The notes under the pieces: generated by a model
What the model was told of the DNA's origin: nothing
Database searches by the model: none
The model's input: the letters and a program-made list of their open reading frames with translations, nothing else
Program-made: the position numbers and the translations under genes
Shown: positions 28,601 through 37,340 of the stretch, in pieces
Layout of the letters: the number at the start of each line of letters is the position of its first letter
How positions within the stretch are numbered: position 1 is the stretch's first letter
NCBI RefSeq assembly: GCF_000154225.1
Contig: NZ_DS264586.1
Coordinates: 774,527 to 838,526 of the forward strand
Origin: Schaalia dentiphila ATCC 17982
GTDB taxonomy: Bacteria; Actinomycetota; Actinomycetes; Actinomycetales; Actinomycetaceae
Length of the DNA stretch: 64,000 nucleotides
Reading direction: 5' to 3'

Positions 28601-31559
28601 CAAGGGCACCGACGAGGCCGGCACCTTCGACGGCACCACGTGGACGATCGGCGACATGCTCGCCGGCGAATACGCCTCGCTCTTCGTGACGGTCACGCTG
28701 AACGCCGACACCGACGGCAAGATCCTGAACAACACGGCTGCCTTCGTGAACCCGCCCGAGTACGACCTCGTGCCCGGCAACAACTCCTCCTCGGCGTCCA
28801 TCACCGTCAAGCACCGCCTCTCCGGCAAGGTGTACTACGACGCGAACGAGTCCTCCTCGTCCGACAACGGTGAGGACCCCTTCAAGGACATCACGATCGA
28901 GCTGGTCGGTGCCGACGGTAACGTCGTCGCCACCACCAAGACCGACGCGGACGGCAACTACTCCTTCACCGGCCTCGACGCCGGAACCTACACGGTCAAG
29001 GTCACCAAGGCCGGCGACATCGCCGAGCTGACCCAGACCGAGGATCCGGACGGCACGAAGGACAACGCCTCCGGCGTGATCACGCTCAATGCCGACAACC
29101 CGGTCCGCGAGAACGTCAACTTCGGCTACATCAAAAAGCACGCGATCTCCGGCAACGTCTACCTCGACCAGAACCGCGATAAGACGAAGAACACGGCCGA
29201 TATCGACCTGTCCGGCATCACCGTGAAGCTGCTCGATAAGGACGGCAACGTCGTGGGTACCACCAAGACCGACGTGGACGGCAACTACTCCTTCACCGAC
29301 CTTAACGACGGCACCTACACCGTCCAGGTGGACAAGACCGGCCCGCTGGTGGACAAGGAGCAGACCGAGGACCCCTCCGGTCAGGCGGACTCGCGCTCGC
29401 AGGCCATCACCTTCACGCGCACCGACCCGGACGTCACCAACGTCAACTTCGGCTACGCCGAGGACTACACCGTCTCCGGCACCGTCTACTACGACAAGGA
29501 CCGCTCCGAGACCCTCAACAACTCTGAGCCCGGCTTCGACGGCATCACCGTGACCCTGCTCGGCGAGGACGGTGCGGTCGTCGCGACGACCACGACGAAG
29601 GCAGACGGCACGTACTCCTTCTCCAAGCTGCCCGCCGGCAAGTACACCGTCAAGGCGGAGCCCTCCGACCTCCTCAAGAAGCTTGAGCAGACCGAGGATC
29701 CGGACGGCACCAAGGATCACACCTCCGGCGTCATCCAGGTGGGCCACGACAATCCTTCCGTGAAGAACGTGAACTTCGGTTACGCCACGAACTACACGAT
29801 CAAGGGAACCGTCTACCGTGACGCTGACCGCTCCGAGTCCCTCGAGGACGGCGAGAAGCTCTACCAGGGTGTGACCGTCGATCTCCTCGACGCGGACGGT
29901 AACGTCGTGGCCACCACGACCACCGACGCCAAGGGCGCCTACGCGTTCACCAACCTTGAGGAAGGCACCTACAAGGTCCGCGTCCACAAGGAAGGCCCCA
30001 TCGCCGACCTCGTCCAGACCGAGGACCCCGACGCCACCAAGGACAACACCTCCGGTGACATCACCCTCGAGCTGAACGACCCGATCAGGGAGAACGTCAA
30101 CTTCGGGTACATCTCGAACAACTCGATCTCCGGCACGGTCTACCGCGACGACAACCGCTCCAACTCCCTCAACGGGGGAGAGGCCGGCTACCCCGAGCAG
30201 ACGGTCCAGCTTCTCGATAAGGACGGCCAGGTCATCGCGACCACCAAGACCGACGCCAACGGCAAGTACTCCTTCTCCAAGCTGCCCGACGGCACCTACT
30301 CCGTCAAGGTCGTCAAGGACGGCGAGCTCGCCGACACCGACCAGACCGAGGACCCGGACGGCACCAAGGACAATGCCTCCGAACTCGTGACCCTGGGCGA
30401 GGACAACCACACCAAGGACAACATCGACTTTGGATACGTCCCCGACTACTCGATCCACGGCCTCGTCTACCGCGACGGTGACCGCGACGAGACGCACGGC
30501 GCAACCGAGAAGGGCTACGCCAACCAGGCCGTCGAACTGCGCGACAAGGACGGCAAGGTCGTCGCGACCACCACGACGGACGAGAACGGCGCATACTCCT
30601 TCGAGAAGCTGCCCGCCGGCGACTACACCGTCAAGGTCATCAAGGACGGTGCCCTCACCGACCTCGACCAGATGGAGGATCCGGACTCCACCAAGGACTC
30701 CACCTCCGGCATCATCTCGCTGAGCAACGACCACCGAACCGAAACGGACGTCAACTTCGGCTACATCGCCAACAACTCCATCAACGGCACCATCTACCGC
30801 GACGGTGACCGCGATGGAAAGAAGGGCGACACCGAAGGACGCTACTCCGGCGTGACGGTCCAGCTCCTCGACAAGGACGGCAAGGTCACCGCCACCACGA
30901 CGACCGACAAGGACGGAAAGTACTCCTTCGAGCACCTGCCCGACGGCACCTACTCCGTCAAGGTCGTCAAGGACGGTGCCCTCACCGACACCGATCAGAC
31001 CGGCGACCCCGACAACAAGCTGGACAACGCATCCGAGCCGATCACCCTCAACGAGAAGAACCCCACCAAGGGTGACGTCGACTTCGGCTACGTTCCGGAC
31101 TACTCGATCGCCGGTCGCGTCTACCGCGACTCCGACAAGTCCGGCTCCTACACCGACGGTGAAGAGGCTTTCTCTGGCGTGACGGTCGACCTGCTCGACA
31201 AGGACGGCAACGTCGTGGCCACCACGACGACCGACAAGGAGGGCAAGTACTCCTTCTCCAAGCTGCCCGCGGGCACCTACCGCGTCAAGGTCCACCCGGA
31301 CGGCGACCTCGCCGGCCTGGACCAGATCGAGGACCCGGACGGCATCGCCGACTCCATGTCCGGTGAGATCACGATCGGCTTCGACAACCAGAAGGTCACC
31401 GGCGTGAACTTCGGTTACGTCGCACCCGACGTCCCGGTCACCAAGCCGAAGCAGGGCCTCGCCCGCACCGGCTTCGACGGCCTGATCGGCGGAGCGGGCC
31501 TGGGAGCGGCCGTCGTTGGCGGCATGTTCCTGTGGATGCGTCGCCGTCGCCAGGACTGA
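25683..31559 (+). CDS. Large cell-wall-anchored adhesin with DUF11-like and eight SdrD-type B repeats
   Basis: The 1,958-residue surface protein starts at GTG with AGGAG 6 bp upstream. A Sec signal peptide covers about 1–38 (L-L-A-M-L-V-T-T-A-L-V-M-L). Residues 40–1040 form Ig-like modules with DUF11-type N-T-A-K-L and N-N-T-A-A-F strands. About 1044–1913 hold eight repeats of about 109 residues, each with V-Y-x-D-x-N/D-R-S, D-G-x-Y-S-F-x-x-L and N-F-G-Y. The C-terminal sorting signal is L-A-R-T-G, then a hydrophobic helix and R-R-R-R. It is probably a sortase substrate projecting from the wall; the ligand is unknown. It is monocistronic with its own terminator. Confidence 0.93.
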   Translation: MHTNHMWSKASKPAQLLAMLVTTALVMLGVTTLPTYAAAPRLKLAITPDETSYLSGVEQRYVVEFACASTTEDCVDSVVTITLPHTVTPAGDPNPDSAPYGVNATATAGKKVVTPTIKAPTANADGLVTYNLGTVAAGSSFQTVLTFTALRGVTPGGSTVTPVATFTSGESKETSQATVTIKSEPTPLLSKTGPVASPKNVDVTYQITPKYDTNVDGLNGKSNMTDVVITDPLPKCATYVSSSASGNTKTITAATVESSYDAATHTVTWNVGDVNPAFMNLVLSVTVHYDDTCTDDTVTNTAKLTGKEMNNETNVVTADASFTHRFDSEIRYGGGFNKRAMSQFERGKQGNWLYSYSNNSNVPVVMEYTDYLTCGLVSPTDGSKDCDKPLMSVKTIDTQTTTPIEITYWTNKGNTGTQTVYHGKAFDFSSFAADEYLTVFHYKQTIPAGESSILNVAGPVGAGTPTTEDGTTYVEADTNSAAWKAGKSDQYVRVQNCVTDWSMKSLDGSRSIQIPADDYCDILTLGTALPKYYNVKSTIKGNLASTGSEVTFSVTANNTSTVVDSQPVISDLLPCGMTFVEDSVTGGPAGKEKTVTVRDVTDATGCTRQLVQVTWPGYQTKGGTTIQLRGKVGPSMSAGTHRNEAYISAAEPEYALTSKSTTICFYGSTDDTYDVNSDGSTADQVCPVSSTFTVSEQAGADVVLEGLGSVEGSTYKKYVDGVSMIRQGEDGKYRITPTNSGNADLSDMTVYGILPHVGDTSIQGSDPRGSEWAPILTGPLQVGAGSGIDPSQVTIEYSTSYNPCRGEVMKQGDAMAAGPAGCDNNWTTTPVSWADVKSYRIYINGKATPIKAGASIPIIAPIRAPDNATGIAYESVAIAATQASNNRAILPAEPIKVAMTLGLDVALNKTVVSDASNLKPGDQVTYRIDAGNIGQSKAPDLKVKEDFPAGTTFVSAETHKCASGYTTGLPQECKGTDEAGTFDGTTWTIGDMLAGEYASLFVTVTLNADTDGKILNNTAAFVNPPEYDLVPGNNSSSASITVKHRLSGKVYYDANESSSSDNGEDPFKDITIELVGADGNVVATTKTDADGNYSFTGLDAGTYTVKVTKAGDIAELTQTEDPDGTKDNASGVITLNADNPVRENVNFGYIKKHAISGNVYLDQNRDKTKNTADIDLSGITVKLLDKDGNVVGTTKTDVDGNYSFTDLNDGTYTVQVDKTGPLVDKEQTEDPSGQADSRSQAITFTRTDPDVTNVNFGYAEDYTVSGTVYYDKDRSETLNNSEPGFDGITVTLLGEDGAVVATTTTKADGTYSFSKLPAGKYTVKAEPSDLLKKLEQTEDPDGTKDHTSGVIQVGHDNPSVKNVNFGYATNYTIKGTVYRDADRSESLEDGEKLYQGVTVDLLDADGNVVATTTTDAKGAYAFTNLEEGTYKVRVHKEGPIADLVQTEDPDATKDNTSGDITLELNDPIRENVNFGYISNNSISGTVYRDDNRSNSLNGGEAGYPEQTVQLLDKDGQVIATTKTDANGKYSFSKLPDGTYSVKVVKDGELADTDQTEDPDGTKDNASELVTLGEDNHTKDNIDFGYVPDYSIHGLVYRDGDRDETHGATEKGYANQAVELRDKDGKVVATTTTDENGAYSFEKLPAGDYTVKVIKDGALTDLDQMEDPDSTKDSTSGIISLSNDHRTETDVNFGYIANNSINGTIYRDGDRDGKKGDTEGRYSGVTVQLLDKDGKVTATTTTDKDGKYSFEHLPDGTYSVKVVKDGALTDTDQTGDPDNKLDNASEPITLNEKNPTKGDVDFGYVPDYSIAGRVYRDSDKSGSYTDGEEAFSGVTVDLLDKDGNVVATTTTDKEGKYSFSKLPAGTYRVKVHPDGDLAGLDQIEDPDGIADSMSGEITIGFDNQKVTGVNFGYVAPDVPVTKPKQGLARTGFDGLIGGAGLGAAVVGGMFLWMRRRRQD
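28812..31421 (+). repeat. Eight tandem B-repeat coding units (about 326 bp each)
   Basis: These in-frame units encode SdrD-type B domains. Boundaries are marked by N-F-G-Y or D-F-G-Y followed by Y/N-S-I-x-G. The units share long near-identical stretches such as the D-G-T-Y-S-V-K-V-V-K-D-G segment in units 5 and 7, a substrate for recombination and copy-number change. Confidence 0.9.
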
Positions 31560-31608
31560 GGATCAGTCGGCCTGAGCATCGACGAGGCAATGGCTGAGTG
31601 AGCCGACA

Positions 31609-31636
31609 AGGGGCGGGTACTTCGGTACCCGCCCCT
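31609..31636 (+). terminator. Terminator after the adhesin gene
   Basis: A 12-bp stem (31609–31620 with 31625–31636) has a stable TTCG tetraloop. Confidence 0.8.
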
Positions 31637-31693
31637 TTGGCGTACCCGCCCCCACGGCGTTCCCGGGTGGGCTTGAGGTTCTTCCTTGTGGCG

Positions 31694-31927
31694 CCGCTGG
31701 TGTTTCGGGCGCCGGAGGGCACGGCCGCCCGCGAGATTGCCACACGCGAGCCTGACGTGGGTGTGAGCGCGAAAAAGTTCGCCTAGCGTACGAAAAATTG
31801 CTCAACAATGCCGTTCTATGCCGTGCTGGGCGAGTTTTCTCGCGGAAATGCCGCAAACAGCCTCACGTTGGGCGAGCTTTATCGCGGGTGTGAGTACGAA
31901 GGCCTCGTGTTGGGCGGCACATGCACG
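31694..31927. repeat. Composite dispersed repeat, copy B (truncated)
   Basis: This region shares with copies A and C the CCGCTGGTGTTTCGGGCGCC-like start and the left arm of the first hairpin (31733–31755). It then jumps directly to unit 2: direct GCGAAAAAGTTCGCC at 31769 and inverted copies at 31829–31843 and 31871–31885, with a degenerate one at 31913, 42 bp apart. The unit-1 array and the right hairpin arm are missing. The rest of the 31561–32134 gap shows nothing else except the terminators. Confidence 0.75.
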
Positions 31928-32081
31928 GTCTTGCCCCAGTGTGTAAGCCTCGGCGCGACCGCGTGCGACGGGTGCCGCGGGTACCTGAAGGAGGCATCAC
32001 AGGCAGAGGATGAACCTGTTACACACGCAAACCTTCGCGCACCACTGGAAGCCCCGCACGGCCATACACAGCGCACGCACA

Positions 32082-32109
32082 AGCGCCCGGGGCCATGGCC
32101 CCGGGCGCT
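32082..32109 (-). terminator. Hairpin downstream of the PAP2 gene
   Basis: A perfect 28-bp palindrome (12-bp stem, 4-nt loop) lies 26 bp past the PAP2 stop on the minus strand and faces the end of the adhesin region. Confidence 0.65.
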
Positions 32110-32134
32110 CCCTGCAACAATTGAGTTCCGATAA

Positions 32135-32776
32135 CTAGCGGAACAACTTCAGGGCGTTAGGTCCAATCATGAACGGCGCCAAGATCATCGACGAGCCCAG
32201 ACCCACGCTGAAGCCGCCAATCACGTCGGTCACCCAGTGGACGCCCAGGTACAGGCGCGTCACGCAGATAAACACGATGAACGTCAGCGCCGCGGCCCAT
32301 AGTAGGTAGCGCAGACGGCGACCGACGCGCGTGGTCGTCAGCACCAGGACCAGCGACACGAACAGCGCGGTCACGGCCGTCGCGTGACCCGACGGGAACG
32401 AGTAGCCGTCCTCGGTGATCAGGCGCAGCGCCTCCTCGGGGCGAGGACGCTCGTACACGTGCTTGATGATGAAGCTGTTTGCGGCCGAGAACACCACGGA
32501 ACACAGGATGTACAGGGCGTTCATGACCTTCTTGATGAACCACCACACGGCGACCGCCACGGCCAGCGCCACGACGACCGCGCGCTTGGGGTCGAACAGC
32601 CACGAGGCGCCCGTCATAAACGAGTTCATCGCCGGCGTGCGCGACGCGACGAAGTCAGACCACACCGTGGTGTCGATCGATAGGGGACTCGTAATGAATC
32701 CGCCCGCGACGGCGACAGCCGCGACGAGGAGAAACCCGATGATCACGGGGGGAGTCAGAAGACGACGAGCAATCAT
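32135..32776 (-). CDS. PAP2-family membrane phosphatase
   Basis: The 213-residue protein has about five or six transmembrane helices and the full PAP2 signature: K-x(6)-R-P in K-H-V-Y-E-R-P-R-P (about 105), P-S-G-H (about 124) and S/T-R-x(5)-H-x(3)-D in T-R-L-Y-L-G-V-H-W-V-T-D (about 175). It is probably an extracytoplasmic phosphatase of phosphatidate or undecaprenyl pyrophosphate; sequence alone does not decide which. It is downstream of the YchJ-like gene on the same strand, 20 bp away. Confidence 0.9.
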   Translation of the reverse strand: MIARRLLTPPVIIGFLLVAAVAVAGGFITSPLSIDTTVWSDFVASRTPAMNSFMTGASWLFDPKRAVVVALAVAVAVWWFIKKVMNALYILCSVVFSAANSFIIKHVYERPRPEEALRLITEDGYSFPSGHATAVTALFVSLVLVLTTTRVGRRLRYLLWAAALTFIVFICVTRLYLGVHWVTDVIGGFSVGLGSSMILAPFMIGPNALKLFR

Positions 32777-32796
32777 AGTGAAATCCTACCGTAGTG

Positions 32797-33228
32797 TCAG
32801 TCGTTGGCGCCGTACTCGTACATCCAGCGCCCGGCCCGGCGTGAGAAGCGCGAATGCTCCCGCATCTGCCCGGATTCGCCAGTCGATGTGTCCCGCCACG
32901 AGGCCACAAACGTCACCGTGCCCTCCTCGTCGGAAGGACCCCCGGCCTCGGCCTCCAGGATCTGCAGACCCGTCCACTGCGTCCCCTCCACCCAGTACGG
33001 GGGAGCGGGGCGCGTGCGCGGGTGCCACGTGCGGAACAGGTAGTCCTCGTCGCGCAGCGCAAACGCCGTGTAGCGCGAACGCATGAGCGCCTCGACGGTC
33101 GGAGCCACCTCGCCGTCCATGTAGCGCCCGCAGCACTGCGCCAGCAACGCCCCCGACCCGCACGGGCAGGTACGAGGCCGGGGCACGCCAGCGCTCGCAG
33201 CGCCGGGAGCAGCGGGGGAAGAGGTCAC
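32797..33228 (-). CDS. UPF0225 (YchJ-like) SEC-C motif protein
   Basis: The 143-residue protein has an N-terminal SEC-C-type zinc motif C-P-C-G-S-G-x(5)-C-C-G (about 21–33), followed by the YchJ core with [11 protein letters not shown] and the T-W-H-P-R-T-R-P pattern. Function is unknown; the zinc motif suggests protein or nucleic-acid contact. Its start overlaps the trxB stop by 4 bp (ATGA), so it is translated with trxB. Confidence 0.9.
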   Translation of the reverse strand: MTSSPAAPGAASAGVPRPRTCPCGSGALLAQCCGRYMDGEVAPTVEALMRSRYTAFALRDEDYLFRTWHPRTRPAPPYWVEGTQWTGLQILEAEAGGPSDEEGTVTFVASWRDTSTGESGQMREHSRFSRRAGRWMYEYGAND

Positions 33229-34262
33229 GCCTGGTCGCCCAGGGAGGCCAGCCAGCGCTCCGCATCCAGGGCCGCACGGCAGCCGGAGCCGGCCGCCGTG
33301 ATGGCCTGGCGGTACGTGTGGTCCACGGCGTCACCGCAGGCGAAGACGCCCGCGACGGACGTGCGCGTCGACGGTTCGTCGACCGTGATGTAGCCGGCCT
33401 CGTCGAGGGCGACCTGGCCGCGCAGGAAGCCCGTGCGGGGAAGGTGACCGATCGCGACGAACACGCCGTCCACGGCGATCTCGCGCGTGGAGCCATCCAC
33501 CGTGGAGACCAGGCGCAGGCCGGTCACGGCATCGTCGCCCAGGACCTCGTCGACGGTCGCGTTCCACTCGAAGGAGATCTTAGGGTTGTTCAGGGCGCGC
33601 TCGGCCATGACGCGCGAGGCGCGCAGGGCGTCGCGGCGGTGCACGACAACGACCTCGGACGCGAAGTTCGTCAGGAAGGTGGCCTCCTCCATCGCGGAGT
33701 CGCCGCCACCAATGACGGCCAGGCGACGATCCTTGAAGAAGAAGCCGTCGCAGGTCGCGCAGTAGGAAACGCCGCGGCCGGAGAACTCGTCCTCGCCGGG
33801 CACGTTCATGTGACGGTACTCCGAGCCGGTCGCCAGGATAACGGCGCGCGCGTAGAAGACCTCGTCCTCGGTCGCCACGGCCTTCACGTTGCCCTCGAGG
33901 TTGACGGCGACGACGTCCTCGTAGCGAACGTCCGCGCCGAACTTCTCGGCCTGCTCGCGCATGTTGTCCATGAGCTCGGGGCCCTGAATGCCCTCCGGGA
34001 AACCGGGGAAGTTCTCGACCTCGGTCGTGTTCATCAGCGCGCCACCCGCGGCCAGCTGACCGGCCAGCACGATGGGGGCGAGGCCGGCGCGGGCCGTGTA
34101 GACCGCAGCCGTGTAGCCGGCCGGACCCGAGCCGACGATGACGACGTCGTGGACGGTGGCGCCCTCGGGCACCTCGGCCGACGGGATCTGCACCTCGGCG
34201 GTCTCAGCGGTGGTATCGGTGGATTCGGCCGTCACCAGGCCAGGAATCGTCATGAAAGACAT
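33225..34262 (-). CDS. trxB: Thioredoxin-disulfide reductase
   Basis: The 345-residue NADPH-dependent flavoenzyme reduces thioredoxin. The FAD motif is [12 protein letters not shown] (about 41), the redox pair is C-A-T-C (about 171–174), the NADPH motif is [10 protein letters not shown] (about 188) and the closing FAD motif is [10 protein letters not shown]. The N-terminus has about 35 extra residues rich in Thr/Glu before the first strand. It is coupled to the YchJ-like gene and is preceded by murJ, 18 bp upstream. Confidence 0.97.
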   Translation of the reverse strand: MSFMTIPGLVTAESTDTTAETAEVQIPSAEVPEGATVHDVVIVGSGPAGYTAAVYTARAGLAPIVLAGQLAAGGALMNTTEVENFPGFPEGIQGPELMDNMREQAEKFGADVRYEDVVAVNLEGNVKAVATEDEVFYARAVILATGSEYRHMNVPGEDEFSGRGVSYCATCDGFFFKDRRLAVIGGGDSAMEEATFLTNFASEVVVVHRRDALRASRVMAERALNNPKISFEWNATVDEVLGDDAVTGLRLVSTVDGSTREIAVDGVFVAIGHLPRTGFLRGQVALDEAGYITVDEPSTRTSVAGVFACGDAVDHTYRQAITAAGSGCRAALDAERWLASLGDQA

Positions 34263-34280
34263 GCGTACCCTCCTTCAGGG

Positions 34281-37200
34281 TTACTGAACTGTAAGTTCGG
34301 AGATCCACGCCCAGTTGCGTCCGTCCTGGCCCTTGGGCATGGAGCGGAACTGCAGCGCGATCGAGTCGGTGTCGACGGCCGCGGGCAGCTGAATCGTCGT
34401 CGACGGAGACAACGCCGACATGGCCAGCTCTGTTCCACCGCGCGGGTTCGCCGGGTCCGTGACGTTACGCACGACGACCTCACCGCCGGACGTCGCCGGA
34501 TCCATGGTGAGCGTCACCGAGGACACGGTGGCCTTCTGCTGGAGCTTCACGACGATCGTCACGGAAGTCTCGTCGCGGAACTGGTTGTTGTCGAACCAGC
34601 GCGAGGACCAGGATGTCGCCGGGTTTGAGTCGATCATGTTGATCGCACGGTCCGGGTGGTCGCCGTCGTCATTGTTCCACGATAGGACCTGCACGGAGGA
34701 GATCACGGGGGTTGTGGTCGGAGCCGGCGGGGGCGTCGTGGTGAGCGCGGGGCTGGGCTCCTCGTTGGACTGCTGATGGGAGACGCCGGCGCGCAGGGAC
34801 TGGGTCAGATCCAGGTCGGTGACCGGTCGGGTGGCCATCCACGGACCCCAGATCGCGCCAAAGAGCACCAGGACGACACCGAAGATCAGCGCGGGCTTCG
34901 TCGGGTCGACGAGCGTGCCGGAGCGCTTGGAGGAGCCCTCCTCGTTCGACGAGGCCGGGGCGTCCTGCACGGGAGCGGCAGGTATCGGGGGGACGGGGTC
35001 CATGACCTCGGTGGCATCTTCGACCGGGGGAGCGGGCACCGCCTCGGATGCCTGCACGCGCGGAATCTGATGCGTCGAGGGGCCGTCCATCAGGGGAGCG
35101 GGATGGGGGTAGTCCTCGGGATTGACCTCAGCGTCGCGCTCGTATCCGCTGGCGGCGGGGGCCGGCGGCGGGGGAGCGAGGGGGAACGCGGGGGCCTCGA
35201 CCTGCGCGGCGTCCACCTCATCCGTCACGGGCTCGATGCCGTACTCCGCGAGGGACTCGGGAATTGCCTGTGCCTGCGCGGCCTCCGTGGCCTCGGCGAT
35301 GTCGTCGACGATGGGCGCGGCCACGGCCTCGGCGACCAGCGGGTTTTCGACGGGTGCCTGCGTCGCGGGGCCGAGGGTCGGGACCTCGGCGGGCGCGGGG
35401 GCCGGTGGCATGTCGACGAGCTCCTCGGCCGCATTGTCGGCCAGTTCCTTAGCCTCATCGGCTGCGGGGGCCGTGGGAGGCTCGGGGGGCGCGGGGATCG
35501 GCGAGGTGGAGAGCACCTCGTCAAACGACGGCAGCTTCTCGTCGTCGCCGCTGCGTTCGGGCGTGGGAGCCATCGGTTCCTCCGTCTCGTCGGGTGTGTG
35601 TCCCGTCATTATCTCAGCTGGTGCGGGGGTGGGCGTGGAGGACGCTGCCAGGATGTTCACCACAGCACCCGGAACGCGCAGGCGGGTGAGCAGCGGGCGC
35701 ATCATGACGGCGGATTCGCCGGGCGCAGCGAAGCGCAGGACCAGGAGGTACACGAGTCCGGTCATCGCGGACACGAGCGAGAGCTTCACGCCGGCCAGTG
35801 CCATGCGGCCCAGCGTCGACGAAATCTCGGTGTGGATGCCCATGAGCCACAGGAGGCCGAAGCCCACGATGCTAGCGACGATCGCCGCGGCCAGGTAGGA
35901 CGCGTAAGAGCGCAGCAGGCCCGCGCGGTCGACGTAGCGGTTCTCGCGCGAGACCCACACGACCGCGATAATGCCCTGGGTCAGGCGGCACATGGTCTCG
36001 CCGAGTGCGGCCGCGACGACCCACCAGCGGGCGCCGGTCAGGGCGTACATCGACCAGCCGACAATCACCTGGAGGATCGTGGGACCAATGCCCATGAGGA
36101 AGACGGGCTTGACGTCCTCGTAGGCGAAGAAGACGCGCTGGCTCATGAGGACCATGCCGGTCGAGGCGACGCCGGGCATGAGCGAGGCGAGGACGAGGGC
36201 GTAGCCGGTCACGGCCTCGGGATCCCCGCCCTTGGCCGCCATCGCGATCTCCATCATGGGGACGGAACCGGCTATCAGCATGGCTGCGGCGACGAGGGTC
36301 AGCGACGTAATAGTGCGCACGCCCAGGTGGTAGTTGTCGGCCACCGCGCGGTCGTCGCCGTCAGCAACGGCACCGGCCATGCGGGTGAAGATCGCGGTCG
36401 TCAGCGACACCGTGATGAGCGACTGGGGAACCATGAAGATCATGAACGCCGTCGAGTAGGCGAGGATGCCGACGACGCCGCCCTGAGTGCCGTTGCGGCC
36501 GATGAAACCGTCGGCCATGGCAGCGAGGTTGTTCGTGGACAGGACGCCGACCTGGGACACGCTCAGGGTTGCGAACGTCCATCCGGCCACGCGCGGCATT
36601 GACCCGAAAGAGGTTCCGCGGAAGTGGAAGTCCGGCTTGAAGGAGACTCCCGCCCGGCGCATCGGCCACAGCAGGCACAGGGCCTGGCAGATGACGCCGA
36701 GGGTCGCGGATCCGGCGAGGACCCAGAACTGTGCGCCCGTCAGATCGCCCGCGGGAATGCCGCCGTCCGGTGCGCCGCCCCAGATGGCGAGGAAAGCGCC
36801 GAGGCCCGCGATGCCTACGACGTTGTTGACGACAGGCGCCCACATGTATGGCCCGAAGATCTCGCGCGCGTTGAGTAGCTCGCCGAGCAGGTTATACAGG
36901 CCGTAGAAGAAGAGCTGCGGCAGACACAGGAGGGCAAAGAGAATCGCGAGGTTGCGAATGTCCTCGGTGTAGCCGGCCGCTGTGATCATCACCAGGACGG
37001 GGGCGAGCACCATCGTCGCGAAGGTGACGAGGAAGAGCAGGGTTCCCGCGAGGGTCAGCAGGCGGTTGACGTAGGTGTCACCGTCGTGGCGGCGCTTGAT
37101 GGCGCCGACGATCTGCGGGACTAGGACGGCGTCGAAGATGCCGGAGGCCAGCAGGTTGAAGACCGTGTTGGGCAGCGTGTTCGCGGTCTGGAAGGCGGCG

Positions 37201-37340
37201 CCGACACCGCCGGCCGTCGCGCCGACCGCGGCGATAAGCATCGCGTTGCGCACGAAGCCGAGGATGCGCGACACCATGGTGCCCGACGCCATGAGCGCCG
37301 ATGCCATCAGGATCGATCGGCGAGGCGTGTTCGAGCTCAT
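34281..37340 (-). CDS. murJ: Lipid II flippase MurJ fused to a disordered linker and discoidin-like domain
   Basis: The 1,019-residue protein carries the MviN/MurJ core of about 14 helices in residues 1–530, with the R-I-L-G-F-V-R-N segment at 25. Residues about 560–815 form a Pro/Ala/Glu-rich linker. An extra helix follows (about 820–842, L-I-F-G-V-V-L-V-L-F-G), then a C-terminal domain (about 880–1019) with W-N-N-D-D-G-D-H-P and N-P-A-T-S-W-S-S-R-W, typical of F5/8-type (discoidin) carbohydrate-binding folds. Mycobacterial MviN also ends in an F5/8-like domain but carries a pseudokinase, which is not visible here. The stop of the DUF6049 gene overlaps its start by 4 bp. Confidence 0.93.
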   Translation of the reverse strand: MSSNTPRRSILMASALMASGTMVSRILGFVRNAMLIAAVGATAGGVGAAFQTANTLPNTVFNLLASGIFDAVLVPQIVGAIKRRHDGDTYVNRLLTLAGTLLFLVTFATMVLAPVLVMITAAGYTEDIRNLAILFALLCLPQLFFYGLYNLLGELLNAREIFGPYMWAPVVNNVVGIAGLGAFLAIWGGAPDGGIPAGDLTGAQFWVLAGSATLGVICQALCLLWPMRRAGVSFKPDFHFRGTSFGSMPRVAGWTFATLSVSQVGVLSTNNLAAMADGFIGRNGTQGGVVGILAYSTAFMIFMVPQSLITVSLTTAIFTRMAGAVADGDDRAVADNYHLGVRTITSLTLVAAAMLIAGSVPMMEIAMAAKGGDPEAVTGYALVLASLMPGVASTGMVLMSQRVFFAYEDVKPVFLMGIGPTILQVIVGWSMYALTGARWWVVAAALGETMCRLTQGIIAVVWVSRENRYVDRAGLLRSYASYLAAAIVASIVGFGLLWLMGIHTEISSTLGRMALAGVKLSLVSAMTGLVYLLVLRFAAPGESAVMMRPLLTRLRVPGAVVNILAASSTPTPAPAEIMTGHTPDETEEPMAPTPERSGDDEKLPSFDEVLSTSPIPAPPEPPTAPAADEAKELADNAAEELVDMPPAPAPAEVPTLGPATQAPVENPLVAEAVAAPIVDDIAEATEAAQAQAIPESLAEYGIEPVTDEVDAAQVEAPAFPLAPPPPAPAASGYERDAEVNPEDYPHPAPLMDGPSTHQIPRVQASEAVPAPPVEDATEVMDPVPPIPAAPVQDAPASSNEEGSSKRSGTLVDPTKPALIFGVVLVLFGAIWGPWMATRPVTDLDLTQSLRAGVSHQQSNEEPSPALTTTPPPAPTTTPVISSVQVLSWNNDDGDHPDRAINMIDSNPATSWSSRWFDNNQFRDETSVTIVVKLQQKATVSSVTLTMDPATSGGEVVVRNVTDPANPRGGTELAMSALSPSTTIQLPAAVDTDSIALQFRSMPKGQDGRNWAWISELTVQ

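Noticed and set aside
25842..31295. Two antisense frames of about 900 codons over the adhesin gene
   Set aside because: These are Gly/Val/Asp-rich mirror translations of the repetitive adhesin coding sequence.
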